Shown piece after piece: positions 48,801 through 59,699 of a DNA stretch of 64,000 nt. Made by a program: the position numbers and the translations under genes. The DNA lies in contig JACCGJ010001524.1 of NCBI GenBank assembly GCA_013407085.1, forward strand, positions 27,856 to 91,855, given 5' to 3'. The stretch's first letter is position 1. Each line of letters starts with the position of its first letter. The notes beneath the pieces were generated by a model. It ran no database searches. It was not told the DNA's origin and saw only the letters and a list, made by a program, of their open reading frames with translations. The DNA comes from Atriophallophorus winterbourni (taxonomy: Eukaryota > Platyhelminthes > Trematoda > Plagiorchiida > Microphallidae).

Positions 48801-51800
48801 ATCATTTTAGGCTGAAAGATAACCCTTACTTACTTGATTCGGTGTACGCCAACTGCAGCAGAACACTTAATTTTGCAAATTTATCGGTAATTCCGTTTCC
48901 GATCTACCAGAAAAACTGAAAAATATTATAAGGATTATCGTGTTATTTGACATTTTCATAATTACGCAATTATTAACAACAAATTACAATGGGCAATAAC
49001 CTTTCAACCATTTTACTAGACTTAATTTCAAACCATAATAAGTGACCTTGAAAAATCAGCTGGTCAATTGTCTATCATACACAAACACCCCATTATCACA
49101 AATCATCTAACACTTGTCCTCAGAGATTAGCCAGAAAGATTGTAACAGGTAATTAGTGCTACTGCAAAACACTCAATCCCCTTGTTGAATGTAATTTGAA
49201 GTTGATAGGAAACTTAGGATCACAATATAAATGCTGCTTTATTTGTGCAGGTGGATAACGTCGAAAATGTCGTCATGTTGTGTGAGTGATAAAGGATGTG
49301 TTTGCTGAATAAATAACTGCTGGTAGTAGATGAACCGAAATGTGTATTTAGACTACCCGAATCTTGCGGCTAGCCACACTTCTGAGAGGTTTCAATTAAT
49401 AATTATCACTCACTAAAAGTTTATCAGCAATCATCATCATTGAAATCATGAAACAATCTCATCCATGAACATTTTCAAAGAAACTCCACTTGCCGTATAA
49501 ACCAATTACGGCATCAAATCAAATACAGCCGTTTAATTATTCTTGTTATTTGCTTCACATATGTTTCAAGTTTAACGAATCACTGTTCGGAGTCATTTCC
49601 GACACATATTACAGTTTGGTTCGATCGCTAGAGTCTTTGCACATAGGAAACGTTGGAGAAACGAACTAGAATCTCATTTTGTAAAAATATCCACCAATGA
49701 TTCACAAATGCTGTGATATCCTTGGGCAAATCCTTTAGTTTCGAATGCATCTTGTATAAGATGTAAATTATTTAGATACCTGAATTTCATCTTAAGTTCT
49801 AATGTGCCTATCAAACTGCCTCTAATTAGGATTAGTACAACGAACAACGATGTTCCTATACTTCATCACCGAGTGATTCGTTTGATTAGGTTAGACGCTC
49901 AAATGTGACTAATGCGACTCATATCTCTCACACATTGCCACTTTTCAAAAGTGTAGCGGTGATCCAGTTTATTAAAAACGTCATTTAATGCTTAGGTCCA
50001 CCATATTTTTATTTTCGATATAATCAGCAAATACTAACAAAGCAACAGGCATTTATCAAACCATTTGACTTCGTGAGTGAAAAATTAAAGCGTGCTTTTC
50101 AACATCAATACAAACATTCTGCAAATCCCAAAAGAATCCATGAAGCAAGATAAACGGTTGGATGGACGTTAGAATGAAAAGATGGATAGATTTGATCCTC
50201 GAATGATGCACGTTTAATTTGTGGAAACGTTTACGCAACTCTGACTCTGTAATTGGCTTTTAATTTGTCTTGATTAGTTTTAAGATTTAAGCTAATTAAA
50301 TTTCAAACAATATTGTCATCCAAACCATGAATGCACCAGATTCATTGTGCCCAAAACTATGGTGTCAATCTTTCGATGCTAAAAGGTGCATCGACTAAAA
50401 AGATGCAAATCAATAAAAACCGCATTTGAACACTTTCTTTCAGACATTCTGTTTATGTAAATTGAGCGATATGATTCCGTTATGTTTCCATGGAAAGCTT
50501 GTTTGCTATATTAGCCTGTTTCGAATCATACATGACAAAAAATATTTTTAGTAGACTTTTTTGCTTTTTGCGTAATATATTTGAGTATTTTTAAACTGGT
50601 GAACATTTAATCAACTTTATAAACCGAAAAATCTAATTATTGGAAGTACACATATCATATATGATTACTGTCATATATGATTACTTTTAGAAAATACCAA
50701 TTATTCGCCGAAAGAATCTCCATAACATTTCGTGAGTTCGCTTATTCACGTCCATTGTTTGGCTAACAATTCTCGCAAGTATGAACCAGATTTTCCCAAA
50801 TTCAGCTAGAATTTCGGAAAAATTTAGACTTATGTTGTAGCACGTTAGTTGAATCAGGTTAAAAGTATTCCTTTTGTATCCAAACGGTGGATGTCCAGAA
50901 GGGGTGCGACATCAAATTGTAACAAATTGAATGGAATTGTGGTTATATTGCTTCCACATAAATATACTGACATATGTATTGTTATTTGCACGCGAAATAG
51001 TGTGGCTATCTTTTTTCATCGATTTTGTAGTGGCACGATAACTGATCATGCGTTTGGTGCATTTAGCAGCTAACCAATGATCCCAATCACGCTTCCTAGG
51101 CATGCGTTCATAAAAGGACCGAAGTGCAGACAGAATTAAACCTAGTAGAAGACCTTTTTAGGGGACAAATGCTTTCATATCGGTCACCATGCAGTCTGCA
51201 AAACCTCATACCGGTTCTTGGAAATACATGTTTTGTATTCATTATTTAGTACGCACACGAATCTGCATTCGCGTAAAAAATCATTGATCCAGTATTGTTT
51301 GGCTTGCTTTACGTCAAATGGTTGCTATCGTCGAGAAGATTTTAGTCGATGCATCACTTGAGAGCTGTGCCTCGTCATTTTAAAGATGTTTGTTTGAAAA
51401 CCATGTTTAACTTTTCGCAAACAAGCCAATTGAAAAACTCATTTGATATTCATCTTCCTTAAGCTCAGGGAAAATTGTGCTTTGCTCCATAGTGCGCGTC
51501 TATTACATGGCAGAAATTTAGCAATAAATCTTTAAAGTTTCCTGTTCATCTTACAAATAGCAGCCATCTGTGCCTTTTGTTTCCAAATTGGATTTGCGGT
51601 CTCAGTAATTTATACATGCCAGAAATGTTCATGATCAAATCTATAAACTCGTGACGTAAGCACGATAGGATTTACGCTTTTTCATTTGGAACACCTGCAG
51701 AGGTCAATCAATTGTGTCGCATTTACATTAACTGACAGGGAATTAATTAGTTAGTCTGGGTGCGTGATTTAATACAATAATTGCCCTTGATTAACTGAGC

Positions 51801-54800
51801 TAGCTTTCAAAAGGATTCGGTTTTAATAGGTATTCATTGATTCAGGAATAATAACTCGTTCAACTAAATAATGTTGAATCAATATTCTGAATGATGAATA
51901 CACCACTACCACTCCAATTAGCGCTTATGAAGTCAGGAATAAGGCCAAACCACAATCTCATTGGAAATGAGTCACCATTTACGTCATCGTCATCCTTTTG
52001 TTGTCGCCCGTGAATGTGTAGATTCGACTACGCCGTTGCATCATTCAAACGGTTTCACATGGATGTGCATCACTAAACGAGGCTAGCAACCTCTCCCACA
52101 GCGTTTATATCTGATCTATCAACATTTTGTATTTACTGTCTTTGTGGCCACCAAAAACTAACCATCGCAGTCATCTTAGCATGACACCCTTTCCTCCTTC
52201 CGTGGCATTTAAATCAGCCATGCCTAAAATGAAATTTTCCACACCTTTTTCTCTTTTCGGTCATCAATCAAGGTTGTTGCTTTACCCATTTTAACAAAGG
52301 ATATTTCACACCGCGCACATTTCAACGTGCTGTGTATTTATTTTATATTTTGAACTATAGAGGTGTTGCATAAATTAGTTCATGCCAACCTTTCACCCAA
52401 TGTATTGCGACGACCCTAATAGACGAAAGCGAAGGGTTTTTGGTTTGAAGATGAGATCGAGATTTGGAATCTTTACATAAACCATATCGTTCATGCTTGG
52501 CTTCTTGATACTTTTCCAGAAATTTGTGTCGTCATATAAATCTCACACACTGGAAATTCATATGTACGTATAAAGACATATTTCTTGTTGAAAGCACCAG
52601 CTTGGTTGTTACGTGAGATTTAGATGTTACATTAAGCACAAATCTTGCACTACTTGACAAATTTTAGCCTCACATAATGAGCCTCTGATCATTCAAGCCT
52701 TTGAAGGTTTTCAATGTTTCAGTGTTGATCGCTATACGTCACACAAGGTCCAGATTATATACATTTGTACCGCGCAAACTTGGATCGTGTAATTTACCAA
52801 CCCCTCGTGTTTTGTTGACAGTAACTACTCTTCCTATTCTATACCCTTAAATAGATAAGTTGTCGATGCATTATTGAGAAACTGTCAAACTTATTCTTTC
52901 TTCCTTCTCACAATTGCTCACTTGTGTGTAAGCAGGCTTCATAAACTTGATGATATATGTATACAAATAAAATTCCATCCAACTATAACAATTTAACAAT
53001 AAAATCAGGTAAAGAATTTTGGTTGTATTTGTATATTGTGCCGCAGTGTAATGCGTTTGATGCAGTAATATACTCTTATACACATATATTAATTACTATA
53101 GATGGAAAGTTTTAACATTCTTCGGAAACCAAAAAACTCAATCCACAATCCATAGTCGCACATTACGGAAAGATATTGACAAGTATAAGGCACCGGGTCA
53201 TCGAAAATAATCTGCTCAATTGCATCGATAAGGGCTGGCTGATGTTGCCTAAACCATTAAAACTTCTTCTAGGCTATCTCCATTCCAGTTTACCAGCGAA
53301 TTCGAGTTGTTTGAGCTACCAAGACTCAGAAAATCGTATTTGTTCACGACATTTTACAAACAACGACCAGTGTGAATAAGAAGACTATTATCGCGGTTAT
53401 CATGCATGCGATTAGGTTACAACACCTGCGAAATATTTCTGTAGCTAAATATAGGGAAGATAGCATATTCTCAACTCCGCAACGTACCCAAACTGACAAG
53501 AATCAGATAACTAGCTGTGACTCTCTAGCACCTTGCTCAATGACCGAAAATATCGGCTACACCGGTTCGCATGAATGAACTCGGAGATAAGTACAACCCC
53601 CAATGTGCTGCAGCGCCCTAATTCTAAAAAATAACATTGAATCGTTTTGTATAGCTAGGTAGCAGCGTGTCACTAGACTACGAGACTTGTAGACTTACGT
53701 ACGATATAAAGGATAGCTCACCTCCGTGAGCTAATTTGATTGTGACTCATAGAACACTCAGAACACTATGCTCCTTCTATCATCTGTCCATCGTCACCTA
53801 AACCCATTTTACCATCCTCTGGTTAGTGTTAAGCTTGATGCTTTTTAGACCATTAAAAACCTTGAATTACCTTGAAACACTCAAACTAAAATAACTATAC
53901 AACATGTTTAACTTGACGTGATTACCTTTATATTAACAGAACTGCTTTCTTCAAAAGGTCTTTTTTCCTATACAACATGAGCTTTACTTCTGACCTCGTA
54001 ATCGGTTGAATGATAGTTGCTGACACTTCACACGGTCCCGTGATTTGAGAATGAAAAGCTTTATTTGATGACATTGATGTTTAACAAAACGGTTCATCAT
54101 TACGGAGTGATAACATCACATTACAACAGTCGAAGTATCAGCGAGAAAGATTTGTTCTCGATTGTGCCATTTCAAACACAGTTGACAGAGGAATATTGAG
54201 CGAAATAAGCCGAAAGATTTTCAAAATAAAGACATTCTGATCGGCGAAATTGAATGTTTTGCTCGAGTGGTAGATTACGTTGTTTTCCCAAAGTAATTCA
54301 AAGTTTTAATGGTTTGAAAATCAAATATTGTACAGTAAACATAGATTAAAAGTATAGGGAATGCATAAAAACAACACAAATGTTTTATCAATATGTAAAG
54401 TCAGCACGTGAGTTCAGGTGCGAGGTTGGATTTGGTCAACATATACTTGTCAAGTTCAGCCTTGAACATGTTCTGGCTTGATGCACAAATGATATGTGGG
54501 AGCAGAGTTTCATATAAAACAAACTCGGACAGCAAAGAAGAACCTTCGACAATTTGATCTAGAGTGTGGAATAATTAACTTGTAGCCATGAGATCTGCTA
54601 CTTCTTGGTTCTTGCCGATGAAAGAGATGTTCAAATGGGTGATTCACTTTATGCAGAATGTTGAACAGCATGATCACAAATGTTTTATCAATATGTAAAG
54701 TCAGCACGTGAGTTCAGGTGCGAGGTTGGATTTGGTCAACATATACTTGTCAAGTTCAGCCTTGAACATGTTCTGGCTTGATGCACAAATGATATGTGGG

Positions 54801-57800
54801 AGCAGAGTTTCATATAAAACAAACTCGGACAGCAAAGAAGAACCTTCGACAATTTGATCTAGAGTGTGGAATAATTAACTTGTAGCCATGAGATCTGCTA
54901 CTTCTTGGTTCTTGCCGATGAAAGAGATGTTCAAATGGGTGATTCACTTTATGCAGAATGTTGAACAGCATGATCAAGTCACCCCTGAGACGACGGTACC
55001 AAAAGTCAAATAGGTTTAGAGTTGCAATCCTCTTTGCGAATGTACTAGTATGTTATGGCGTGGGTTGTAAGCATCGTTGAAAAGAAGAAAAGTGTTGTTG
55101 CAAAATGGTCTCTAGGATATATTCGTGAGGGATGAAACTGATAAGTGTACTAATTTTGATAGAACATCTTAAAATAACGAAGATTTTTAAAATAAATTCA
55201 GAAATTATTGCATGAGGACAAAAATGAGTTAAGCTACATGATAGGGCATAATAAGAAAACAATTTAATCTCTGCGCCACGAGATCCCGAACTTGACATGT
55301 AAAGGGAGAGCGTAGATACTTTAGTGATTCTAAAATGAAGGTGATGCATCAGAAATGTTGAAGCTTAATAAATATTTGCAACAACCTTTGCATTACGATT
55401 GAACACTTTGTATGTATGTTTATAATTATATTAACCACATTATTGTTCTCGGTAAAGTAAGTCTTTCCAACTTTTAAATTTTGATTTTTTTCGATCAGAG
55501 GCTCAGAATAATATTTACAAATATTTCTAGGATAAGTAAAACGATGTATTAATCTTGTCGCAAATTAATTTCAACTTAACTGGTCTCCGGCAACTATCCG
55601 TTTTAACATTTGGAAATATGGCATGTTGAATGCCAATAATCCATAGTATCTTAACTAATTGTATAAATTAACAACCTAAATGTAGTGATTATATTTTTGT
55701 TTCCCTAAATCAACTCCCAACGCACACACTCGCACACATGAACACATCATGTCGTTAAGGTTCTACTGTATGGCGGTGGATTTTACATCTTGACACGCAC
55801 AGTGCTTGAAAATATTTGTAACCATTTGCGTGAACAAATCGCTGTTCCCCTTGCATCGTTTCACAAGGTAGCGGGCGCAGAAACAGGCTCAAAAATGTCA
55901 AGACGGCATCTCACAAAGAGCTATTGGACACGTCTTCAATTATATGATACACGCTCTGGTATTCGTGATTTGACAGCTACATGCTACGATTTCTGACGTT
56001 GTGGACAAGTGAACATCTGTATTCTAATTCATGGGCATTTTGTATGATCAATAGCTAAAGAGAATTCCTGGAAATTTGTGTTCCTTTCGGTTTTGCGGCG
56101 ATGGGTGTCTGTTTGAACACGATAACATCATTCAAAAACGATTAACCACGATTACTCATCCATGGCTGTTAACATTTTTGACCATTGTGAAACTTTTATA
56201 CACAGGTAGTAGGGAAGCAAGCTTTGCGCATGCTATCTCGGCAGCTGGCGTAGTCCACGCATTGGCGCGAAGCTGTAAAGAAGCCAGACTGTTTTCTTGC
56301 GGGTGCAGCAAAGCAAGTCGTCCAGAGCAGTTGCATCGGGACTGGATTTGGGGTGGATGCGGTGACAACATTGCATATGCCTACCGATTCGCCAAGGCAT
56401 TCATCGATATTCGAGAGAAGGAGCAAAGTCATCCTCGACATTCCCCAAATTTGGCTCGAATGTTGATGAATTTACATAACAACCGAGCTGGACGTTTGGT
56501 ACGTTATGGTCAAGTTCACCAACTGTTTGTTTTCAATTATTATTGGAAATATTTGGTATTACTTGCGAGCCAAAATAAAATGATTTTTGACATGCTTTTG
56601 TTTTCTCAGGCCGTGTATCAACAAGCATCGGTGGCATGTAAATGTCATGGTGTCTCCGGGTCATGTAGTCTCAGAACTTGTTGGACACAGCTATCTCCAT
56701 TCTCACGAATTGGTGAGCATCTGCGCACGAGCTATGATCAAGCAATTCAAGTAAGTCACCCCCTGCTCTTCTGTGAGTCATCTTCGCAAATGTAAAGCTA
56801 ATTTATGCTGATGGGAATTGATTCGCAAATGGGTCGCGTCACAGTTCGATTTGTATTGGTTATCAGGTGCGAACTCGTAAACAAGATGGTTATCTGATTT
56901 CTTTAAAGGAGCTAATAGCATTTTCAGGTCTGTGAAAGCTAATGAAACTAAAGGTAAAAAATAACGTAGCTCTTAAGATTTTCTAGGTGAATTTAAGATC
57001 GGAAACTTCCCTTATTGATACACAATATCGACCCAGCAACGAAATTGAGAATAAAAACAACAAGGAATGTCGATTCATACTCATTCATACCAACTAACAT
57101 GACCAAACGCGCTTTGAGTCCAAAAGAAAACATTTCTACATCAATAACATAGAAAATATAAAAAACTTGGATTCAAACGTCATATGAAGACTTTGAAGCC
57201 TGAGAATCCTTGGATTTATGGGATGAGAGCAACGCAAAAGTCATCCGTTCCATCGATTTTGCGTTTTAATAGAATCCAACATGTGAACCAATCATTTAAA
57301 TGTAGACCGTCTAACTTTTGTTTAACACATCTCAAGGCTCACTGAATCTATTGTTGTTGCTTCCACTCAATAGTTTCCATCAATAAGCAAGCAAGTAAGA
57401 TTTAATGAACAGATGTGTGCCCTATTAAAACTGGTTAACAAGAACATTTCATGTTGTTCGCACGTACCTTACACACACACACACCGTTATTCGACATTTC
57501 TGAAAGTGAAATTTAAACCACGTATTTCCTTATCGAGCCAGTTAGGACCTGAGGACCATTGTTATCATTGATTTATTTAGCACGATGCATGTGATATGAA
57601 TTCACCTACTTAGTCCAGGCTTATATTTCTATTTCTAATTTCCCCCATCATTGTCGGTACGTACTCCGCATTTAGTCTGCCTGCAGTGGTCTAGTGCTTA
57701 CTCGTAACGGTGAGTGAGTGGTCAATATGATCGACTTCCAGAAGGCTCTCCGTTCGATTCTAGCCACGATAGTACATTCGACGCTTATTCAAATCGCCCA

Positions 57801-59503
57801 TGGCCACAGATAATTGTTTGCAAATTTTGCTACAAGATAAGCCGGACCATTGTAATTGCATAAGGAACTTCGGAAGCATTGTTGAAGCCAAATATACATC
57901 AATCGACATGAAAGCTTTTGACAGATCGCATCTACCGTACTTAGATTTTATTTAGCGCGTGACAGAGAATCTTCGTTGGAGCAATGGTGACAGTACGGAC
58001 AAAATTCACTTCTAACTAACCGTGATTCAATTAATACAAATTGCTAAAACACTGTGCAGTTAAGACATACTGCAGGTAAAAGATTGGGCAACGTATTGGA
58101 TTGTTTGTTTAGTAAGGTTTCAAACACCTTGAGCAAGCACCGTCAACACTAGTCGACCAATATCCTGTATATCGAAAATGCATTGCACAAAGTATCCCAC
58201 TTATAGTTATTTGCCTTGAAAGCGAAGGCCAGATTTTATAATAATATGCTTCAACCAACTTACTTCCTTGATACCCAATAATGATATAGTATGTATGAAA
58301 CGCACTATACATAATTTAGCTAATTATGAACAGCTGTGCCAATACCGGATAAAGATTTTAAAAACGAATGACTACTATGTATTTAAAAGTAACATAAGCA
58401 TTCAATAAAGAATCATAGGTCGAAGACCGAATTTATTACTTTGTTTAACCCAATCTAAAGTATTCCTCGTTGAGCTAATTGTAATCTATCAATCTATTAG
58501 GAATTGAGTATTCTATTTCAAAATTTGTAAAACATCATCCAACATCACCTGGTTTATTTATCTTTTCCGAATGTCGAATACTGAGCCCAGTGCTTCCAGC
58601 GTGGACCGTTGTAATCAAATTTGTTAATGTTTCGAAGTACTTGTTACTCATGAGTAGCCATAAACAAAAAGAATGTTTACGTTTGACAAAGTACGTTGTA
58701 TCCTATGCTTCAAGTTATGCTTCAAGATTATGTTTGATAGTTCTCTCGCATTGTTTACACCATTTTCAGCAAAACTCCTCATGTTAACCTTTGTAGCACG
58801 TGTTTCAAATGGTTTTATTGAGGCTTATCGACAATATATCTATGTTTTATCATGCCAAATAGTATATACATCGTATACTTTTGCTTAAAAATAATCCAAA
58901 ATCAGATTACTCAGAACTCAAACATTTTACGGCAGAAAAGCAATAAGCTTAGCAGAAAAGTACAGGATGATAAGGAAAATGGGGTGAAAATGTATAATCT
59001 TCCTAGTTGTTTTTCGCACTCAGAAGTTTGTTCTAAAAATTTTGATTGCAATCACTTCAGCTGTTCGCAATATGTTCCAGCCAACCCTTCGTGACACCTT
59101 GCGAAGAACCGTTCTCAGTTGTTTCCATGTGACAAACACTTAATCAATCTAGTTACTCTCTTCCTCTCTCTCTCTCTCTCAGGTCAAGTTTAATCGCAGA
59201 GGAACTAAGCTTCGCCAAGCCGTGCGACATGCTGGTCGCATTAAACCCGATCAGCTGGTCTATTTGGAAGTGACGCCCGACTATTGTAGCTTGGACGCGA
59301 TCGATTCGACTCCGTTGACAAAAGATCGTGAATGTCTGGTGGACAGTGAAACCGAGTTTGGATGTGACGAATTGTGTTGTGGACGCGGAACCAGGACTCT
59401 GATTCGAGAAATACGCGAGAAATGTCGTTGCCAATTTCATTGGTGTTGCAAAATCGAGTGCCAAACTTGTGTCCGGACTGAGCAGTATCAAGTGTGCAAT
59501 TAA
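33964..59503 (+). CDS. WNT5: Wnt ligand, Wnt5-like (five exons)
   Basis: Exons 33964-34115, 47771-48027, 56206-56498, 56610-56750 and 59183-59503 join to 387 codons plus stop. All junctions are GT-AG and in phase (2, 1, 0, 0). Wnts are secreted, lipid-modified ligands for Frizzled/ROR-type receptors in axial and neural patterning. A signal peptide (hydrophobic residues about 21-36) precedes IGYWWNLGL. There are 24 cysteines after it. ECQKQF and RHWNCS (N-glycosylation site Asn120) lie near 110-122. [12 protein letters not shown] is at 181-192. [10 protein letters not shown] carries Ser250, the expected palmitoleoylation site. The CCGRG and FHWCCKIEC blocks close the protein. [17 protein letters not shown] and [14 protein letters not shown] resemble Wnt5 more than other subfamilies, so the subfamily is probable rather than certain. 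Confidence 0.93.
34300..34345 (-). mobile_element. LINE 3' terminus with simple tail
   Basis: The - strand reads TTTTAGACCATTAAAATTG then AATTA pentamers, the same terminus as 47405 and 53846. The body upstream on the - strand is not recognisable. Confidence 0.45.
34350..36400. other. Wnt intron 1: no feature seen
   Basis: The 104-codon open frame at 34546-34860 (-) has no recognisable domain. Otherwise this is AT-rich intronic sequence. Confidence 0.45.
36405..37580 (-). mobile_element. CR1-like LINE, 5'-truncated, well preserved
   Basis: The - strand reads [47 protein letters not shown] with intact catalytic [22 protein letters not shown] and [20 protein letters not shown], to a stop near 36534. 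The 3' end is TTTTTCAACCATAAATCTTGAATC. One in-frame stop (before [10 protein letters not shown]) separates two long frames. It inserted antisense in Wnt intron 1 and is the best-kept LINE in the window. Confidence 0.88.
37590..38210. other. Wnt intron 1: no feature seen
   Basis: No recognisable element or coding sequence. Confidence 0.4.
38213..38256. repeat. perfect 44-bp palindrome
   Basis: Arms 38213-38233 and 38236-38256 (AGATAATTCGTTTATATATAT and its complement) are identical over 21 bp around a 2-nt centre. Confidence 0.9.
38280..38505 (+). mobile_element. LINE C-terminal zinc-finger tail (family E)
   Basis: It reads [19 protein letters not shown], then [12 protein letters not shown], a decayed form of the C-x2-C-GRD...IGLFSHSKCC finger. 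The following sequence (GAAGGAGGCCAACAACCAC) matches the copy at 40800. Confidence 0.55.
38505..38745 (-). mobile_element. CR1-like RT fragment
   Basis: The - strand reads [10 protein letters not shown] and, in an adjoining frame, SQGSVLGP before joining the E repeat. Only RT blocks around motifs A and B remain. Confidence 0.6.
38750..39715. other. Wnt intron 1: no feature seen
   Basis: AT-rich, with short open frames only. Confidence 0.4.
39725..39840. repeat. (GATA)n microsatellite
   Basis: About 28 GATA/TAGA units with a few interruptions near 39808-39830. Confidence 0.97.
39841..39975 (+). mobile_element. LINE C-terminal zinc-finger tail (family E), short copy
   Basis: One frame reads [23 protein letters not shown], keeping the RMGLF.HSKCC part of the finger. 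The downstream sequence GGATGGTCGACATCAGCC matches other copies. Confidence 0.55.
40405..40793 (-). repeat. direct repeat F, left copy
   Basis: It closely matches 41957-42363: GGAACCGTTTGGCGCGCAGT, GATTTGCATACGAAAGATTG, GGTATTCCTT.TGTGGTAAACC and AGGATGACGTGGCTAACGTTG. It abuts an E copy at 40800. Confidence 0.8.
40800..40950 (-). mobile_element. LINE C-terminal zinc-finger tail (family E), best copy
   Basis: The - strand reads [19 protein letters not shown] then SKSCRT: a complete C-x2-C...H...C finger. It is followed by TGGTCGACATCGACCGAAGG and repeat F. It is cut by the N gap at 40951. Confidence 0.65.
40951..41950. other. assembly gap (1000 N)
   Basis: Exactly 1000 N, flanked by E plus F on the left and F on the right. 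The round number suggests an estimated or arbitrary size. It lies in Wnt intron 1. Confidence 0.99.
41957..42363 (-). repeat. direct repeat F, right copy
   Basis: Partner of 40405-40793. It differs by scattered substitutions and a short insertion (TGGATGTAATGAATGCTACG near 42114). Confidence 0.8.
42370..43910. other. Wnt intron 1: no feature seen
   Basis: A 94-codon open frame at 43553-43837 (-) starts with a Met-Ala run and has no recognisable domain. Confidence 0.4.
43914..44379. repeat. long inverted repeat (foldback/MITE-like)
   Basis: Arms of about 200 bp pair imperfectly: AATGTTTATCTTTACGCGCA with 44360-44379 reversed, GGAATTTCCTTGTTGAAATT with the reversed 44315-44335 region, and CATCAGTCACAGTAAATTAT with the reversed 44155-44182 region. 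The centre is near 44146. Confidence 0.75.
44800..47436 (+). mobile_element. CR1-like LINE, endonuclease to 3' end, inactive
   Basis: Endonuclease remnants are [16 protein letters not shown] near 44890, GGFKLPNL in place of GDFNLP, and LSDHIVI near 45225. RT blocks are [74 protein letters not shown] (catalytic ADD intact), [15 protein letters not shown] and a C-terminus near 47326. It ends in TTTTTAGACCATTAAAATCC then TTGAATTACCTTGAAG. Stops and frameshifts near 45540, 46240, 46510 and 46760 break it. It lies in sense orientation and ends 335 bp before Wnt exon 2. Confidence 0.88.
47612..47725 (+). repeat. hammerhead-bearing dispersed repeat, copy 3 (diverged)
   Basis: It follows the layout of 31930-32035: GGATC, TACTATCCTAAT, CTGATG, a 13-nt stem II region, GAA, seven nt ending GGTC, then GTTGGGTGTG and a CATGGATATA stretch. 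Stem I (CCUAAU/GUUGGG) is still paired although the bases differ from copy 1. Core A9 is C and A15.1 is U, so it should be inactive. Confidence 0.65.
47771..48027 (+). CDS. WNT5: Wnt5-like gene, exon 2
   Basis: Acceptor TTTTTACAG. It codes for residues 51-137, with [30 protein letters not shown] and RHWNCSSE. The donor GTGGGC follows CTTG. The G joins GT of exon 3 to make glycine in NLGSREASF. Confidence 0.93.
48030..53795. other. Wnt intron 2: no gene or recognised element
   Basis: AT-rich. The open frames at 53176-53578 have no recognisable domain and precede a LINE 3' terminus, so they may be LINE-derived. Confidence 0.45.
53800..53880 (+). mobile_element. LINE 3' terminus
   Basis: CATTTTACCATCCTCTGGTT, AAGCTTGATGCTTTTTAGACC and CCTTGAATTACCTTGAAAC closely match the 3' end of the element at 44800-47436. 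Confidence 0.75.
54290..55070 (-). mobile_element. CR1-like LINE 3' fragment containing a tandem duplication
   Basis: The - strand reads [32 protein letters not shown], and [16 protein letters not shown], then a tail TTTTCAAACCATTAAAACTT. The coding part is doubled by the 300-bp tandem duplication at 54375-54974. Confidence 0.8.
54375..54974. repeat. perfect 300-bp tandem duplication
   Basis: 54375-54674 and 54675-54974 show no differences by eye (period exactly 300). The first begins CACAAATGTTTTATC after an unrelated flank. Confidence 0.95.
55080..56200. other. end of Wnt intron 2: no feature assigned
   Basis: A frame at about 55755-55995 reads [15 protein letters not shown], faintly like an RTE C-terminal module; too weak to call. 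Confidence 0.4.
56206..56498 (+). CDS. WNT5: Wnt5-like gene, exon 3
   Basis: Acceptor TATACACAG. It codes for residues 137-234: [41 protein letters not shown] and [12 protein letters not shown]. The donor is GTACGT at 56499. The open frame upstream of 56206 is intronic. Confidence 0.95.
56499..56609 (+). other. Wnt intron 3, 111 nt, stop-free
   Basis: GTACGT...TTTTCTCAG. Its length is 37 codons and the frame stays open, so retention would add 37 residues just before [12 protein letters not shown]. Confidence 0.85.
56610..56750 (+). CDS. WNT5: Wnt5-like gene, exon 4
   Basis: Forty-seven codons, phase 0 at both ends: [20 protein letters not shown] and [11 protein letters not shown]. It contains the acylated-serine loop. 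The acceptor is TTTTCTCAG and the donor GTAAGT. Confidence 0.95.
57680..57775 (+). repeat. tRNA-like (possible SINE) segment in Wnt intron 4
   Basis: Box A-like TGGTCTAGTGC (57687-57697, 10 of 11 consensus positions) and box B GTTCGATTC (57752-57760, all positions) are 53 nt apart, with GACTTCCAGAAGG between them. The acceptor and T stems do not pair well, so it is more likely a tRNA-derived repeat than a tRNA gene. Confidence 0.45.
57780..59150. other. Wnt intron 4: no other feature seen
   Basis: AT-rich, with short open frames only. Confidence 0.4.
59183..59503 (+). CDS. WNT5: Wnt5-like gene, exon 5
   Basis: It follows a (CT)n tract that serves as polypyrimidine tract. It codes for residues 282-387 with twelve cysteines: [33 protein letters not shown] and QVCN-stop, the usual Wnt C-terminal fold. 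Confidence 0.95.
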   Translation, partial: VKFNRRGTKLRQAVRHAGRIKPDQLVYLEVTPDYCSLDAIDSTPLTKDRECLVDSETEFGCDELCCGRGTRTLIREIREKCRCQFHWCCKIECQTCVRTEQYQVCN

Positions 59504-59667
59504 AGAGTCCACAGTCGCGGCGAGCACTTCCTGACTCTCAGTTTATCCACGCACACGTGTTTTTTGATCCACAGACGGGAGATAATAGTTTGGTAAATAT
59601 TTCTCAAAAAAGATAACAGTTCCGTCGGTAGTTCGGTATACTAATGGGATAATGAACTTTACAGTAA

Positions 59668-59682
59668 ATTAAATGCATTAAA
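59668..59682 (+). promoter_or_regulatory. candidate polyadenylation signals (ATTAAA, two copies)
   Basis: ATTAAA occurs at 59668 and 59677, 165-180 nt after the Wnt stop codon. No AATAAA is closer. Confidence 0.4.
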
Positions 59683-59699
59683 GAATTACGATTCTGTGA

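Noticed and set aside
55755..55995. Frame with [15 protein letters not shown] resembling an RTE C-terminal module
   Set aside because: Only one weak block matches; the next expected blocks are absent.
56076..56205. Open frame upstream of Wnt exon 3, in frame with it
   Set aside because: It is not similar to Wnt, and the TATACACAG acceptor with the phase-1 join to exon 2 (NLG-SREASF) explains the boundary. The frame is an accident of the intron end.
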